NCBI RefSeq assembly: GCF_000733295.1
Contig: NZ_JPMI01000096.1
Coordinates: forward strand, 54,117-118,116
Source of the DNA: Archangium violaceum Cb vi76
Lineage (GTDB): Bacteria > Myxococcota > Myxococcia > Myxococcales > Myxococcaceae
DNA: 64,000 bases
Direction: 5' to 3'
Shown: positions 51,394 to 60,373 of the stretch, one piece after another
Layout of the letters: each line of letters starts with the position of its first letter
Numbering within the stretch: the first letter of the stretch is position 1
Program-made: the position numbers and the translations under genes
The notes under the pieces: generated by a model
Database searches by the model: none
What the model saw: only the letters and a program-made list of their open reading frames with translations
What the model was told of the DNA's origin: nothing

Positions 51394-51957
51394 ATGATCC
51401 AGAAGCTCTCACCGCTCTCCCTTCCGCAGGATTCCTCGCTCCGGGAAGAGGTTGTCGCCCGGCTGCGGGACATCCCGGACTTTCCCAGGCCCGGTGTCCT
51501 CTTCAAGGACATGACGCCGATCCTCGCGGAGCCTCATCTGTTGGGGCGGGTCGTGGACGCGATGGCCGCGCCCTTTCAGGGCCAGCGCATCTCCCGGGTG
51601 GTGGGCGTGGAAGCCCGCGGCTTCCTGTTGGGGGCGCCCATCGCCCTGAAGCTGCACGCGGGCCTGGTTCCCGCGCGCAAGCCGGGAAAGCTGCCCTGGC
51701 GCACGCGCACCGAGCGCTATGCCCTGGAGTACGGCGAGGACGCCCTGCAGGTCCACGAGGACGCCGTGAGACCGGGTGACAGGGTGCTCATCGTGGATGA
51801 TCTGCTGGCCACGGGCGGTACGGCGGATGCCGCCGCCCGCCTCGTGATGCAGCTGGGGGGCGAGGTGGTGGGGTTCAGCTTCCTCATCTCGCTCGATTTC
51901 CTTCCGGGGCGTGAGCGGTTGGGCCGCGACAAGGTCTGCGCCCTGCTCTCCTATTGA
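51394..51957 (+). CDS. apt: Adenine phosphoribosyltransferase
   Basis: A 187-residue type I PRTase with the PRPP-binding motif VLIVDDLLATGGTA and the Apt blocks FPRPGVLFKDMTPIL and GVEARGFLLGAPIAL. It converts adenine and PRPP to AMP. With the MTA phosphorylase-like enzyme it would form an adenine salvage pair, or supply or use adenine in an unusual nucleoside pathway. GGGAG lies upstream of the ATG. It is the last gene of the cluster. Confidence 0.9.
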   Translation: MIQKLSPLSLPQDSSLREEVVARLRDIPDFPRPGVLFKDMTPILAEPHLLGRVVDAMAAPFQGQRISRVVGVEARGFLLGAPIALKLHAGLVPARKPGKLPWRTRTERYALEYGEDALQVHEDAVRPGDRVLIVDDLLATGGTADAAARLVMQLGGEVVGFSFLISLDFLPGRERLGRDKVCALLSY

Positions 51958-51994
51958 GCCTCTCTTGAGCTGCTGGGGCTTGGAGTGGAGAGGC

Positions 51995-52036
51995 GGGTTG
52001 GACGGAGTGGTGTTCCAGGCGTTGGAGGTTCGCTAA
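51995..52036 (+). pseudogene. 3' remnant of a SitI6-type immunity gene
   Basis: Fourteen codons (GLDGVVFQALEVR plus stop TAA) match the final codons of the gene at 36244-36999 in 11 of 13 residues, with 88 percent base identity over about 43 bp. Nothing recognisable of the family lies upstream of it. It is adjacent to the last cluster gene and overlaps the stop of the convergent NTPase gene. Confidence 0.65.
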
Positions 52037-52569
52037 CCCGCAACCGGAGCGGGGTAGAGCTCCGGGTGCAAGAAGGGCATCAGCGCGCAGGCCAGCGGCC
52101 CCTGCCACATCTCGGCCCGCGTGAAGAGGCCGTTGGTCAGGATTCCCACCGCTCCCTGCTGCTTCTTGCTCTCGGTCCGGCCAGTGACCTCGTCCATCAC
52201 CCGGCTGAGTTCCTCGCCTCGCAGTACCCGCGCCACCACCGCTGGCGGCAGGGGGAAGCGCACGCCCCAGGTGAGGTTCTCCCGCCCCCCGGCCTCCACC
52301 ACGGCCACGCAGTTGATGAGGTTCCCTTCCTCGTCCACTCCCCCCTCGAACCCCACGCTCATTCGCGCTCCTGGGACGGCCGCGAGTGCGGCTCGCGCCC
52401 GGTTGCGCGCTCCCGTCGACGTCTGGTCCGGGCCAAGGGGTTGCTCGGGCACTCCGCTGGGGACCTCGACCGCGGCCACCGTGCAGCCAGGGAAGGCCCG
52501 TTCACAGATGGTTTTCGCGGCGGACGTCTTGGCCGGGTTCGTCGAGCCCACGGCGATGGTGATGGACAT
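52033..52569 (-). CDS. YjjX-like inosine/xanthosine triphosphatase
   Basis: A 178-residue protein of the DUF84/YjjX family: VGSTNPAK at the N-terminus, TSTGARNRA, VGFEGGVD and KQQGAVGILT. It removes non-canonical purine nucleoside triphosphates (ITP, XTP) from the nucleotide pool. It is convergent with the biosynthetic cluster and probably not part of it. It starts at an ATG at 52569. Confidence 0.85.
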   Translation of the reverse strand: MSITIAVGSTNPAKTSAAKTICERAFPGCTVAAVEVPSGVPEQPLGPDQTSTGARNRARAALAAVPGARMSVGFEGGVDEEGNLINCVAVVEAGGRENLTWGVRFPLPPAVVARVLRGEELSRVMDEVTGRTESKKQQGAVGILTNGLFTRAEMWQGPLACALMPFLHPELYPAPVAG

Positions 52570-52593
52570 GGGATTCGGTTCTCCAGGATGGTT

Positions 52594-53613
52594 TCAACCC
52601 ACGACGCCTCGGGGCTTCAGCGGGCGGTCCCTCGGGAGCATTCCTTCCTCCTGGAACCACCTCAGTGCCTCGCGGATACCGAGCCGCACCGGCCTCGGCT
52701 GATACCCCAACTCCCGCATCGCCTTCGCCGAGGACTGGTACGCCGGCAACGGCAGTGCCTGCAGGAACGCCGTGTTCACGTATTTGAAATGGTCCGGTGA
52801 CACCCCGCCCACCACGTCCCCCAGCCTCCCCACCGCCTTCACCACCCCGTCCGGCAGCGGAATCCTCGGTGGCGGCACCCCCGCCTCCTCCGCGCAGAGC
52901 GTCAGCAGCTCCCGGTAGGTGAGGTTCTCTCCCCCCAGGATGTAGCGCTCCCCCGGCCGGCCCTTCTCCATGATGAGCTTCAGCCCTCGCGCCACGTCCT
53001 GCGCGTTCACCACGTTGATGCCACCGCTCGGGTACGCCACCCCGAGCCCCTTCGCCGCCAGCAGCAGTAACTCCCCCGTCGAGGGCCTCACGTCGTAGGG
53101 GCCCAGCACGAAGCTCGGATTGCCCGCCAGCACCTCCAGGCCCCTCCCCGACGCCTCCAGCGCCAGCCGCTCCGCTTCCCGCTTGGACTCGTGATACGGG
53201 TTGTCCCCCGCGTAGTTGTACCCGCTGTCCTCGGTCGCCGGCTCGGCCAGCGTCCCGTGGCCGACCGCCGCCACGCTCGATACCACCACGACCCGCCGCA
53301 CGCCGGCCGCCAGTGCCACCCCCAGAACGTTCTTCGTCCCCTGGGCGTTGGTGCGGGAGACGTCCTCCCGCGTGAACGGATCGAACCGGACGATGCCAGC
53401 GACGTGGTAGACCTGATTTACCCCTTTCAGCGCCCCCCGGAGCGAATCTGCATCCAGTACGTCGCCGAGCACCTCCTCATAGCGCAGCCCGCGCAGCCCC
53501 CGGCGGTCACTCCGCTCCCGGACGAGCAGCCGGGGGTGCTCCCCCTGCTCACACAGCAGGTGGGCGAGGTTGGCCCCGATCAGCCCCGTCGCTCCCGTCA
53601 ACAATGTCTTCAT
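52594..53613 (-). CDS. NAD-dependent epimerase/dihydroflavonol reductase-like protein
   Basis: A 339-residue extended SDR: TGATGLIGANLAHLL, VYHVAGI, SSVAAVGHG and YHESKREAE (catalytic Tyr and Lys), and a GNPSFVLGP block. It resembles the hopanoid-associated sugar epimerase HpnA and dihydroflavonol-4-reductase-like enzymes. It lies 24 bp upstream of the NTPase gene in the same direction. The substrate is not evident. Confidence 0.8.
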   Translation of the reverse strand: MKTLLTGATGLIGANLAHLLCEQGEHPRLLVRERSDRRGLRGLRYEEVLGDVLDADSLRGALKGVNQVYHVAGIVRFDPFTREDVSRTNAQGTKNVLGVALAAGVRRVVVVSSVAAVGHGTLAEPATEDSGYNYAGDNPYHESKREAERLALEASGRGLEVLAGNPSFVLGPYDVRPSTGELLLLAAKGLGVAYPSGGINVVNAQDVARGLKLIMEKGRPGERYILGGENLTYRELLTLCAEEAGVPPPRIPLPDGVVKAVGRLGDVVGGVSPDHFKYVNTAFLQALPLPAYQSSAKAMRELGYQPRPVRLGIREALRWFQEEGMLPRDRPLKPRGVVG

Positions 53614-53688
53614 GCGCTACTCCCTTCCGGGGAGGATGCGGTATAGGTCGCCCCTTAGAGGCGCCCCCGACGGGGCGTCAACCGCGAG

Positions 53689-55377
53689 ATGACGCGAGAC
53701 TCCACTGAAACACCGCCCGCCGGCGGACCGACGCTCCAGCCTGCGCCCGATGACGCGCGCGAGGTTGCTGCCTCCGAGGCCGGGTCCCTGGACCCCCTCG
53801 AGGTGCTGCCGGTCCCCGAAGCCGCGGAGGAGAACCCCATAGCCATGTCCGCTTTCACGGAGACGCTTTCCGAGGACACCCTCCCCGAGACCGACTTCCT
53901 CTCCCAGCCCACCCCCTCCGGCAGACCCGCGGAGATCGACCCCGAGAAGCTCGACCCGGATGCCCTCAAGGTCATCCACCGCCTCCTGTCCCATGGCCAC
54001 CAGGCCTACCTCGTGGGCGGTTGTGTCCGGGACCTGATGCTGGGACGGAAGCCCAAGGACTTCGACATCGCCACCAGCGCCCACCCGGGCGAGGTGCGCG
54101 CCATCTTCCGCAACTGCCGCCTCATCGGCCGCCGCTTCCGGCTCGCTCACATCTACTTCAAGGGCGGGAAGATCATCGAGGTCTCCACCTTCCGAGCCAA
54201 CCCCACCGAGCTCGACGCCTCCAACGGCGTGACCGCGGCCGATACCGGCGCCGAGAACGGCGAGGAGGAGGGCTCCGAGGCCGAGGAGTCGCAGGATCTC
54301 CTCATCACCCACGACAACGTCTTCGGGACCGCCGAGCAGGACGCGCGCCGCCGCGACTTCACCATGAACGGCCTGTTCTACGACGTCGCCGAGGGCCAGG
54401 TGATCGACTACGTGCGGGGCCGGCGCGACATCGACGAGCGCTACATCCGTACCATCGGCGACCCCGAAATCCGCATGCGCGAGGACCCCGTCCGCATCCT
54501 CCGCGCCGTGCGCTTCGCCGCCAAGCTGGGCCTGGACATCGAGTCCCGCACCTACGCCGCCATGGAGGGCGCCGTCGAGGATCTCCCCCGCTGCGCCCCC
54601 GCGCGCCTGCTGGAGGAGACCTTCCGCCTCATCCGCGGGGGCGTGGCCGCGCCCACCCTGCGGCTGCTCGCCGCGCTGGACGCGCTCAAGGTGCTGCTGC
54701 CGCCCGTGGCCGCGTACTTCAAGGAGAACGGCCGCCGCGGCCGGGACACCTTCTACGCCTTCGCCGAGGCGCTCGACCGGCGCGTCTCCTCCGGAGAGCC
54801 GCTGGATGACGCCATCCTGCTCGCCGCGCTGCTCGTCCCCATCGCCCAGACGGCCCCCGTCGTGGAGAGCCAGGATCCGGCGGAGCGTCCCTCCGTGGCC
54901 CAGTCCATCGAGGAGCTGCTCGCCGAGTTCGTCCAGAGCGCGCGTCTGCCGCGCCGCATCGCCGAGCGCTGCCGGCTGCTGCTCATCGCCCAGCGCACCC
55001 TGACGGGGGAGCGCCGCCGCCGCACCGGCGCCTTCCGCCGCCACCCGCTCTTCAACGACGCGCTCATCGTCTTCGAGATCTCCGTGGAGGCCACCGGCCA
55101 GTACCGCGAGGCGCTCGAGGCGTGGAAGCGGGGCGAGGTGCCTCCCCTCAAGTCCGCCGAGGGCGCCACCGAGGGCGGCGAGGCCCCGCGCAAGCGCCGC
55201 CGCCGCCGCCGTCGCGGTGGGCGCAAGACCGGGGCGGGGGAGGGTGCTTCCGCTTCCGCCACCGGTGCACCCGGGAGCCCGGGTGGAGAGGCCGCGGAGC
55301 CGGGTGACGACTCCGAGGGGGACGACGCCGATTCCGGCGCGGACTCCGACGGTGATTCCGAGTCCGACGAGGGTTGA
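53689..55377 (+). CDS. pcnB: Poly(A) polymerase PcnB-type with charged tail
   Basis: A 562-residue class II nucleotidyltransferase: GGCVRDLMLGRKPKDFDIAT carries the catalytic carboxylates, and RRRDFTMNGLFYD and EDPVRILRAVRFAA mark the RNA-binding parts. It adds poly(A) tails to RNA; a CCA-adding role is less likely from the layout. The N-terminal ~85 residues are acidic/proline-rich, an acidic insertion occurs near residues 180-205, and the C-terminus has a Lys/Arg run followed by an acidic Asp/Ser tail. These low-complexity additions are typical of myxobacterial proteins. Confidence 0.85.
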   Translation: MTRDSTETPPAGGPTLQPAPDDAREVAASEAGSLDPLEVLPVPEAAEENPIAMSAFTETLSEDTLPETDFLSQPTPSGRPAEIDPEKLDPDALKVIHRLLSHGHQAYLVGGCVRDLMLGRKPKDFDIATSAHPGEVRAIFRNCRLIGRRFRLAHIYFKGGKIIEVSTFRANPTELDASNGVTAADTGAENGEEEGSEAEESQDLLITHDNVFGTAEQDARRRDFTMNGLFYDVAEGQVIDYVRGRRDIDERYIRTIGDPEIRMREDPVRILRAVRFAAKLGLDIESRTYAAMEGAVEDLPRCAPARLLEETFRLIRGGVAAPTLRLLAALDALKVLLPPVAAYFKENGRRGRDTFYAFAEALDRRVSSGEPLDDAILLAALLVPIAQTAPVVESQDPAERPSVAQSIEELLAEFVQSARLPRRIAERCRLLLIAQRTLTGERRRRTGAFRRHPLFNDALIVFEISVEATGQYREALEAWKRGEVPPLKSAEGATEGGEAPRKRRRRRRRGGRKTGAGEGASASATGAPGSPGGEAAEPGDDSEGDDADSGADSDGDSESDEG

Positions 55378-55484
55378 CCCCCGGCCGGAAGGGCCTGTCG
55401 GCAGTGTGGGGCTGAACGATCGGCCGAGCGGGCCCCCCATGGCTTTCTTGCGGGCAAGCGGAGGTCTGACCACCTTTGCTCCCA

Positions 55485-56513
55485 ATGGGCCGGAGCGCCT
55501 TCACAAAGGCGGTGCTGTTCGTCGTGGCACTCTGGGCGCTCCCGTCCGGCGCTCAGATTCTCGAGCTGTCCCGGCCGCTCGCTCCCCCTCCAAGCATGCC
55601 GGAGCGCCCCGCGTTCGAGGAGCTGCTGTTCTCCTTCGCGGATCCGGATCGGGCCCTGCAGGGGGGCTTCCTCGTACCCTCGCTCTCCCTCGCCGTGCGC
55701 TCGCGGGCCTGGGCGTTCATGCCGTCGCGGAAGTACGAGCAGCGGGATGCCCTGGACACGCTCTCGCAGCCCGCGCAGGACCTGACCCTGTCCGAGCTGC
55801 CAGCGGGACGGCGCCTCGCCTCCCTGCTCGCCCTGGGCCCCGATGGGGAGCAGGTCCGGATTCGTGACCTGGGTCACCGGCTGGGGGGACCGGACAGCCC
55901 TCTTCAGAAGGGCTTCCAATCGGCGCTCGACTCCCTGCACATTCCCAAGCCCGCGGCGATGGTCTCCGCGGGCGTGGCGGCGCTCGGGCTCGTGTACCAG
56001 TTCGGCACCGTCCAGGTGAACGACCTCGGGATTCCCACCTCGGTGAGTGCCACCACGCTCGGGGGGAAGCTGAACGCGTCCGTCCACCTGCACTCCGAGG
56101 CCCGGTTCCAGAACGCGCGCGCGGACACGTCCGTGCGCTTCCGGTTGCCGGAGCTGCCGCTGCCCGTCATCCGCTTCGAGCAGATTGAAGTGGGCGGCGC
56201 GGTCGCGCGCACCCCCGAGCGGCTCCTGCTCGACACGCGGTGGCTCACCCTGCGCAGCCGGCTGTCCTGGCTCGAGATGTCCCTGGGCGTCCACTCCAGC
56301 TACGCCGAGCCGCAGCTCTGGACGGACTTCGAGACGAGTGTGCAGCGAGAGCGCTTCAGCGTCCGGGCCGTGTTCAGCCGTCAGTGGGAGACGGCGCGCT
56401 TCCGCTCCCTGGCCACGGCCACGCTGCGCACGGGCCCCGTGTTGTCCGGGCTCTTCATGGGCATGCAGGACATGACGCACACCTTCGGCCTGGTGGGCAT
56501 GGGCTCGTTCTGA
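55485..56513 (+). CDS. Secreted protein of unknown function, barrel-like
   Basis: A 342-residue protein with an N-terminal signal (residues 7-20, ending near SGAQ). The C-terminal half has alternating hydrophobic strands (SVHLHSEARFQ, SVRFRLPELPL, VRAVFSRQWE), suggesting an outer-membrane barrel-like structure. I do not recognise the family. An in-frame TTG at 55476 lies closer to a GGAGG than the ATG used here. Confidence 0.6.
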   Translation: MGRSAFTKAVLFVVALWALPSGAQILELSRPLAPPPSMPERPAFEELLFSFADPDRALQGGFLVPSLSLAVRSRAWAFMPSRKYEQRDALDTLSQPAQDLTLSELPAGRRLASLLALGPDGEQVRIRDLGHRLGGPDSPLQKGFQSALDSLHIPKPAAMVSAGVAALGLVYQFGTVQVNDLGIPTSVSATTLGGKLNASVHLHSEARFQNARADTSVRFRLPELPLPVIRFEQIEVGGAVARTPERLLLDTRWLTLRSRLSWLEMSLGVHSSYAEPQLWTDFETSVQRERFSVRAVFSRQWETARFRSLATATLRTGPVLSGLFMGMQDMTHTFGLVGMGSF

Positions 56514-56534
56514 GCCCTCCCGGAGCGCGGGGGC

Positions 56535-57758
56535 TCAGTGGGGGCGCTTCGGCTTCTGGGGGCGCGTGGGATCCGGCTCGACTTCCTCGTTGCCCGCGAT
56601 GTCCGCCGTCGTCACCGCCTTCGTGCCGAAGCGCTCGGCGATCCGGTCCAGCGCGGCGTTCAACTTGTCGCTCTTCCTCGGCTTCTCCGGCGCGGAGAAG
56701 AGCCCGAGCTGTCTCGTCCCGCCTCCGTCCATTCCCAGCTCCTGCACCGAGACCCCCGTCAGGCGCACCGATTTGTCGTCGTGCGCTTTCTCCAGCAGTT
56801 CCTTCGCCACCCGGTAGAGCGTCTGCCCGTCATCCGTCGGAGAGGGCAGGGTGGTCCGCCGGGTGAGGAGCGTGAAGTCCGAGTACTTCAGCTTGAGCTG
56901 CACCACCCGGCCCTTCACGCCCGCGCGCCGCAGCCGGCGCGCCACCCGCAGCGCCTGCGAGTGCACGTGCGGGCTCAGGGCCTCCATGCCCGTCAGGTCC
57001 TCGTCGAAGGTGTCCTCGGCGCCCACGCTCCTGGCCTCGCGATCCGGCACCACCTCGCGGGGATCGATTCCCTGAGCCAGTTCCCACAGTTGGCGTCCGC
57101 TCGCGCCCCACCGGGCCTCCATCCACGCCACGTCCCGCTTCGCCACGTCGCCGATCGTCTCCAGCCCCGAGCGCTTCAGCGCCTCCTCCGTCTTGGGCCC
57201 CACCCCCCACAGCCGCCCCACCGGCAGCCCCGCGAGGAACGCCACCGTCTCCTCCGCTCGCACCTCCCGCTGGCCGTTCGGCTTCGCCACGTCCGAGGCG
57301 ATCTTCGCCACGAACTTCACCGCCGCGATTCCCGCCGACGACGGCAGGCCCGTCTCCGCCGAGATCTCCTTGCGGATCCGCCTCGCCATGTCCGCGGGCG
57401 CCCCGAACAGCCCCACCGACGCCGTCACATCCAGGAAGGCCTCGTCCAGCGACAGCGGCTCGATGAGCGGCGTGTACCGCTCGAAGATGGAGAACACCTG
57501 CTCGCTCGCCTCGCTGTACGCGTTGAAGCGCGGCTTCACCACGATCGCGTGCGGCGCCATCTTCATCGCCCTCGCCATGGGCATCGCGCTGCGCACCCCG
57601 TACTTGCGCACCTCGTACGAGGCCGCCACCACCACCCCGCGCCGCGCGTCCCCGCCGACGATCAGCGGCTTGCCCCTCAGCTCCGGGTTGTCCCGCTGCT
57701 CCACGGACGCATAGAAGGCGTCCATGTCCACGTGGATGATGGCCCTCATCGGATTCAC
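56535..57758 (-). CDS. dinB: DNA polymerase IV
   Basis: A 407-residue Y-family polymerase for translesion synthesis. Catalytic residues appear in HVDMDAFYASVE and SLDEAFLDVT; VGGDARRGVV and GVGPKTEEAL are the usual finger and HhH parts. The C-terminus is lysine/proline-rich and lacks a clear QL(S/D)LF clamp-binding motif, although RQLGLFSAPE at about 363-372 fits this role. The GTG at 57758 has AGAGGGGG upstream; an ATG at 57749 is the alternative. Confidence 0.93.
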   Translation of the reverse strand: MNPMRAIIHVDMDAFYASVEQRDNPELRGKPLIVGGDARRGVVVAASYEVRKYGVRSAMPMARAMKMAPHAIVVKPRFNAYSEASEQVFSIFERYTPLIEPLSLDEAFLDVTASVGLFGAPADMARRIRKEISAETGLPSSAGIAAVKFVAKIASDVAKPNGQREVRAEETVAFLAGLPVGRLWGVGPKTEEALKRSGLETIGDVAKRDVAWMEARWGASGRQLWELAQGIDPREVVPDREARSVGAEDTFDEDLTGMEALSPHVHSQALRVARRLRRAGVKGRVVQLKLKYSDFTLLTRRTTLPSPTDDGQTLYRVAKELLEKAHDDKSVRLTGVSVQELGMDGGGTRQLGLFSAPEKPRKSDKLNAALDRIAERFGTKAVTTADIAGNEEVEPDPTRPQKPKRPH

Positions 57759-57788
57759 TGTATCGGCCCCCTCTGACGCTCAATCCCC

Positions 57789-58202
57789 ATGAAGACCCTC
57801 ACCGAATACCTCACCTTCCACACCCGCGAACGCCGGGAGCTCGTCCGCATCACCGACTCCGTCGCCGAGCTCGTCCGCAAGAGCGGCATCCAGGAGGGCA
57901 TGGTGCTCGTCTCCGCCATGCACATCACCGCCGGTGTCTTCGTCAACGATGATGAGTCCGGTCTCCACGAGGACATCTGGGAGTGGTTGCAGACGCTCGC
58001 CCCCCAGGGCCCCGACTACCGCCACCACCGCACCGGCGAGGACAACGGCGACGCCCACCTGAAGTCCCTCCTCGTCCACCACCAGGTGATTCTCCCCGTC
58101 ACCGCCGGGAAGCTGGACCTCGGGCCCTGGCAACAGGTGTTCTACGCCGAGTTCGACGGTCAGCGCAGGAAACGGCTCGTCATCAAGGTGATGGGCGAGT
58201 AG
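57789..58202 (+). CDS. yjbQ: YjbQ-family (UPF0047) protein
   Basis: A 137-residue protein of the YjbQ family, with [11 protein letters not shown], a [17 protein letters not shown] block carrying the conserved histidines, and [13 protein letters not shown]. The family has been linked to a minor thiamine-phosphate synthase activity, but its main role is unclear. It is divergent from dinB. Confidence 0.85.
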   Translation: MKTLTEYLTFHTRERRELVRITDSVAELVRKSGIQEGMVLVSAMHITAGVFVNDDESGLHEDIWEWLQTLAPQGPDYRHHRTGEDNGDAHLKSLLVHHQVILPVTAGKLDLGPWQQVFYAEFDGQRRKRLVIKVMGE

Positions 58203-58214
58203 GGCGCGCGGGGT

Positions 58215-59189
58215 TCAACCCGGGGGCCGGGCACCCTCGCCCCGTCCCTCTCCCGGGGGGAGAGGGATTTGATGGCTCCTGAGGACCTCGAGGAGCTCCT
58301 GGGGGAGGGGGCTTTCCACTCGCACCTGCTGCTTCGTGATGGGGTGGGTGACTCCCAGCGCCTTCGCGTGCAGGAAGAAGCGGCCCAGGCCCGGCTCTTC
58401 TCTTCCTCCGTAGAGGGTGTCTCCCACGATGGGCGCTCCCACCGCCGCCAGGTGTGCTCGCACCTGGTGCAGCACTCCCGTGTGGATCCGCACCTCCACC
58501 AGGCTGTACTCCCCCTCGCGCCCCAGCACCCGGAACTCCGAGCTCGCCTCCCGCGCTCCCTCGCCCCCGTCCAGCGCCGGCTCCACCCGGTCCGGGTGTC
58601 TCGGGTGGTGACGCAACGGGAGATCGATCTCCCCCTCGTCCGCCAGCGGCCCCGTCACCAGCGCCCAGTAGCGCTTGTCCACCTCGCGCCCGCCGAAGGC
58701 CTCGCGCACCGCGGTCCACGCCTCGCGCGTGCGCGCCGCCACCATCACCCCGGACGTCTCGATGTCCAGCCGGTGACACAGCCCGCCCTCACGCTCGTCC
58801 TCCGAGGACTCCGCGCACTCGGGATGCCTCGCCACCAGCGCGTTGGCCACCGTGCCCGTCTCTCCCGGCTGCAACGGGTGCGAGGGCTTGCCCGCGGGCT
58901 TGTCCACGAACACCAGCGCCTCGTCCGTGTGCAGCACCGTCAGCGGCGCCTCCGGCTCCGGCACCACCTCGCGCCGCTCCTCCGGCACCACCACGGTGAT
59001 GCGTTGCCCCACCGCCACCAGCAGCCCCTTCTTCGCCGGCCGGCCTCCCACCTTCACCGCGCCCGCGTCGAACAGCCGCTTCAGCTTCGCTCTCGACAGC
59101 CCCAGCGCCTCTCCGATGAAGAGGTCCACCCGCTGCCCCGCCTTGCCTTCCTCCACCACCAGCGTGTGCGTCGTCCCGGTCTCGTTCAC
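58215..59189 (-). CDS. RluA-family pseudouridine synthase
   Basis: A 324-residue enzyme with an N-terminal S4 domain (residues 10-70, [17 protein letters not shown]) and a pseudouridine synthase core with catalytic Asp in [10 protein letters not shown], and [14 protein letters not shown]. It isomerises uridines in rRNA or tRNA; which site is unknown. The GTG at 59189 overlaps the kinase stop. The last ~16 residues ([17 protein letters not shown]) are encoded by a REP-like repeat, so the natural stop appears to have been replaced. Confidence 0.85.
   Translation of the reverse strand: MNETGTTHTLVVEEGKAGQRVDLFIGEALGLSRAKLKRLFDAGAVKVGGRPAKKGLLVAVGQRITVVVPEERREVVPEPEAPLTVLHTDEALVFVDKPAGKPSHPLQPGETGTVANALVARHPECAESSEDEREGGLCHRLDIETSGVMVAARTREAWTAVREAFGGREVDKRYWALVTGPLADEGEIDLPLRHHPRHPDRVEPALDGGEGAREASSEFRVLGREGEYSLVEVRIHTGVLHQVRAHLAAVGAPIVGDTLYGGREEPGLGRFFLHAKALGVTHPITKQQVRVESPLPQELLEVLRSHQIPLPPGEGRGEGARPPG
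58233..58267. repeat. REP-like palindromic element within a gene 3' end
   Basis: ACCCTCGCCCCGTCCCTCTC followed by CCGGGGGGAGAGGGA matches the element at 6904-6949. It lies within the last codons of the pseudouridine synthase gene and just after yjbQ. Confidence 0.65.
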
Positions 59190-60373
59190 TCGGACAGTGC
59201 CTCGTACACTTCCTCCGCCGTCTGGAGCCGGTCGTCCGGCTCCTTCCGGATGAGGCGATGCGCCACCCGCGCCAGCTGGGGATCTCCCCACTGGTTGATG
59301 GCCAGCACGGGCGGGGGCTCGGTTTCCAACACCTTGTGCCACAAGTCGACCGGCGACTTCGCGTCAAAAGGCGGCCGGCCCGTCATCAACTCGTAGAGGA
59401 TGACGCCCAGGCTGTAGAGGTCCGCCCGTCCATCCAGCGGCTCCCCGAGAATCTGCTCCGGCGGCATGTAGCGGAACGTCCCCACCATCCTCCCGTCCAG
59501 CGTCATCCCCGCGTCGTCCGCCAGGAACTTCGCCAGGCCGAAGTCCATCAGCCGCACCTGCCGGTCCTCGTCCACCATGATGTTGGACGGCTTCAGGTCC
59601 CGGTGCACCAGCCCGTGCGCATGGATGTACGCCAGCGCCTCGCACACCTGCAGCAGCGCGTCCTTCAGGCGGCCCACCCGCTCCGGCCGGTTCAGCTCCC
59701 CCAGCTTCGCCGCCGACTCCCGCTTCACCGGTACCGGCTCCGGCGCCCCCACGTCGTAGGGCAGCTCGAACTCCAGCGGATCCACCTCCTCCGAGTCCGA
59801 GCCCAGCCACGGCTCCATCGGCACCGGCAGCCGCGCCGCCGAGCCGGACGTGCCAAAGCGCATTCCCCCCGAGCCGCCCGAGACCATCTCCTCGCTCGGG
59901 GCCTCCTCGGCGAAGGCCGACAGGTCGAACAGCCCGCCACCACCGTCCTCCGAGTTCGCCTCCCGGCTCGCCGAGGCCGGAGCCTGGGGGCGCCGGAACG
60001 AGCCCGAACCCGCGAGCGAGCCCGAGAACGAACCCGAGGAGCCGCTCGAGGGCGACACCATCTGGTCCCCCTTCAGCGACAGGTAGTCGCGCAGCGTCAG
60101 CCCCTCGATGAGCTCCATCACCAGGTAGGGCGAGCTCTGGTACACCCCGGTGTCGTACACCTTCACCACGTTGGGATGGGCCAGGTCCTCCAGGGCCTCG
60201 AACTCGCGCACCAGCCGCTTCGCCGCCCGCGAGTCCATGGCCGGGCCGCCCGACAGCAGCTTCAGCGCCACCGCCTCGTTCGTCCTGTCATCCAGGGCCC
60301 GGTAGACGGTCCCGATTCCACCACTTCCGAGTGTCTCGAGGACGCGATAGGGACCGATGACTTTGGGACGCAT
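59186..60373 (-). CDS. Ser/Thr protein kinase with a large insert
   Basis: A 395-residue Hanks-type kinase without a membrane segment. Motifs: glycine loop [10 protein letters not shown], Lys38 in [13 protein letters not shown] (257-264), DFG (277-279), and MPPEQIL. Between the hinge (YLVMELIEG, about 83-91) and helix E lies an insert of about 130 residues rich in Ser, Gly, Pro and Glu, giving a kinase larger than usual with no sensor domain. The ATG at 60373 is used; a TTG lies 3 bp upstream. It is coupled to the pseudouridine synthase by overlap. Confidence 0.88.
   Translation of the reverse strand: MRPKVIGPYRVLETLGSGGIGTVYRALDDRTNEAVALKLLSGGPAMDSRAAKRLVREFEALEDLAHPNVVKVYDTGVYQSSPYLVMELIEGLTLRDYLSLKGDQMVSPSSGSSGSFSGSLAGSGSFRRPQAPASASREANSEDGGGGLFDLSAFAEEAPSEEMVSGGSGGMRFGTSGSAARLPVPMEPWLGSDSEEVDPLEFELPYDVGAPEPVPVKRESAAKLGELNRPERVGRLKDALLQVCEALAYIHAHGLVHRDLKPSNIMVDEDRQVRLMDFGLAKFLADDAGMTLDGRMVGTFRYMPPEQILGEPLDGRADLYSLGVILYELMTGRPPFDAKSPVDLWHKVLETEPPPVLAINQWGDPQLARVAHRLIRKEPDDRLQTAEEVYEALSE

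Noticed and set aside
55177..55375. Repetitive GCCGCC and GAC/TCC-rich DNA taken as a tandem repeat
   Set aside because: It is the coding sequence of the Lys/Arg run and acidic tail of PcnB; no fixed repeat unit.
53617..55485. A 622-codon antisense frame over pcnB
   Set aside because: Low-complexity Gly/Val/Leu/Arg reading without motifs, fully opposite to a well-supported polymerase gene.
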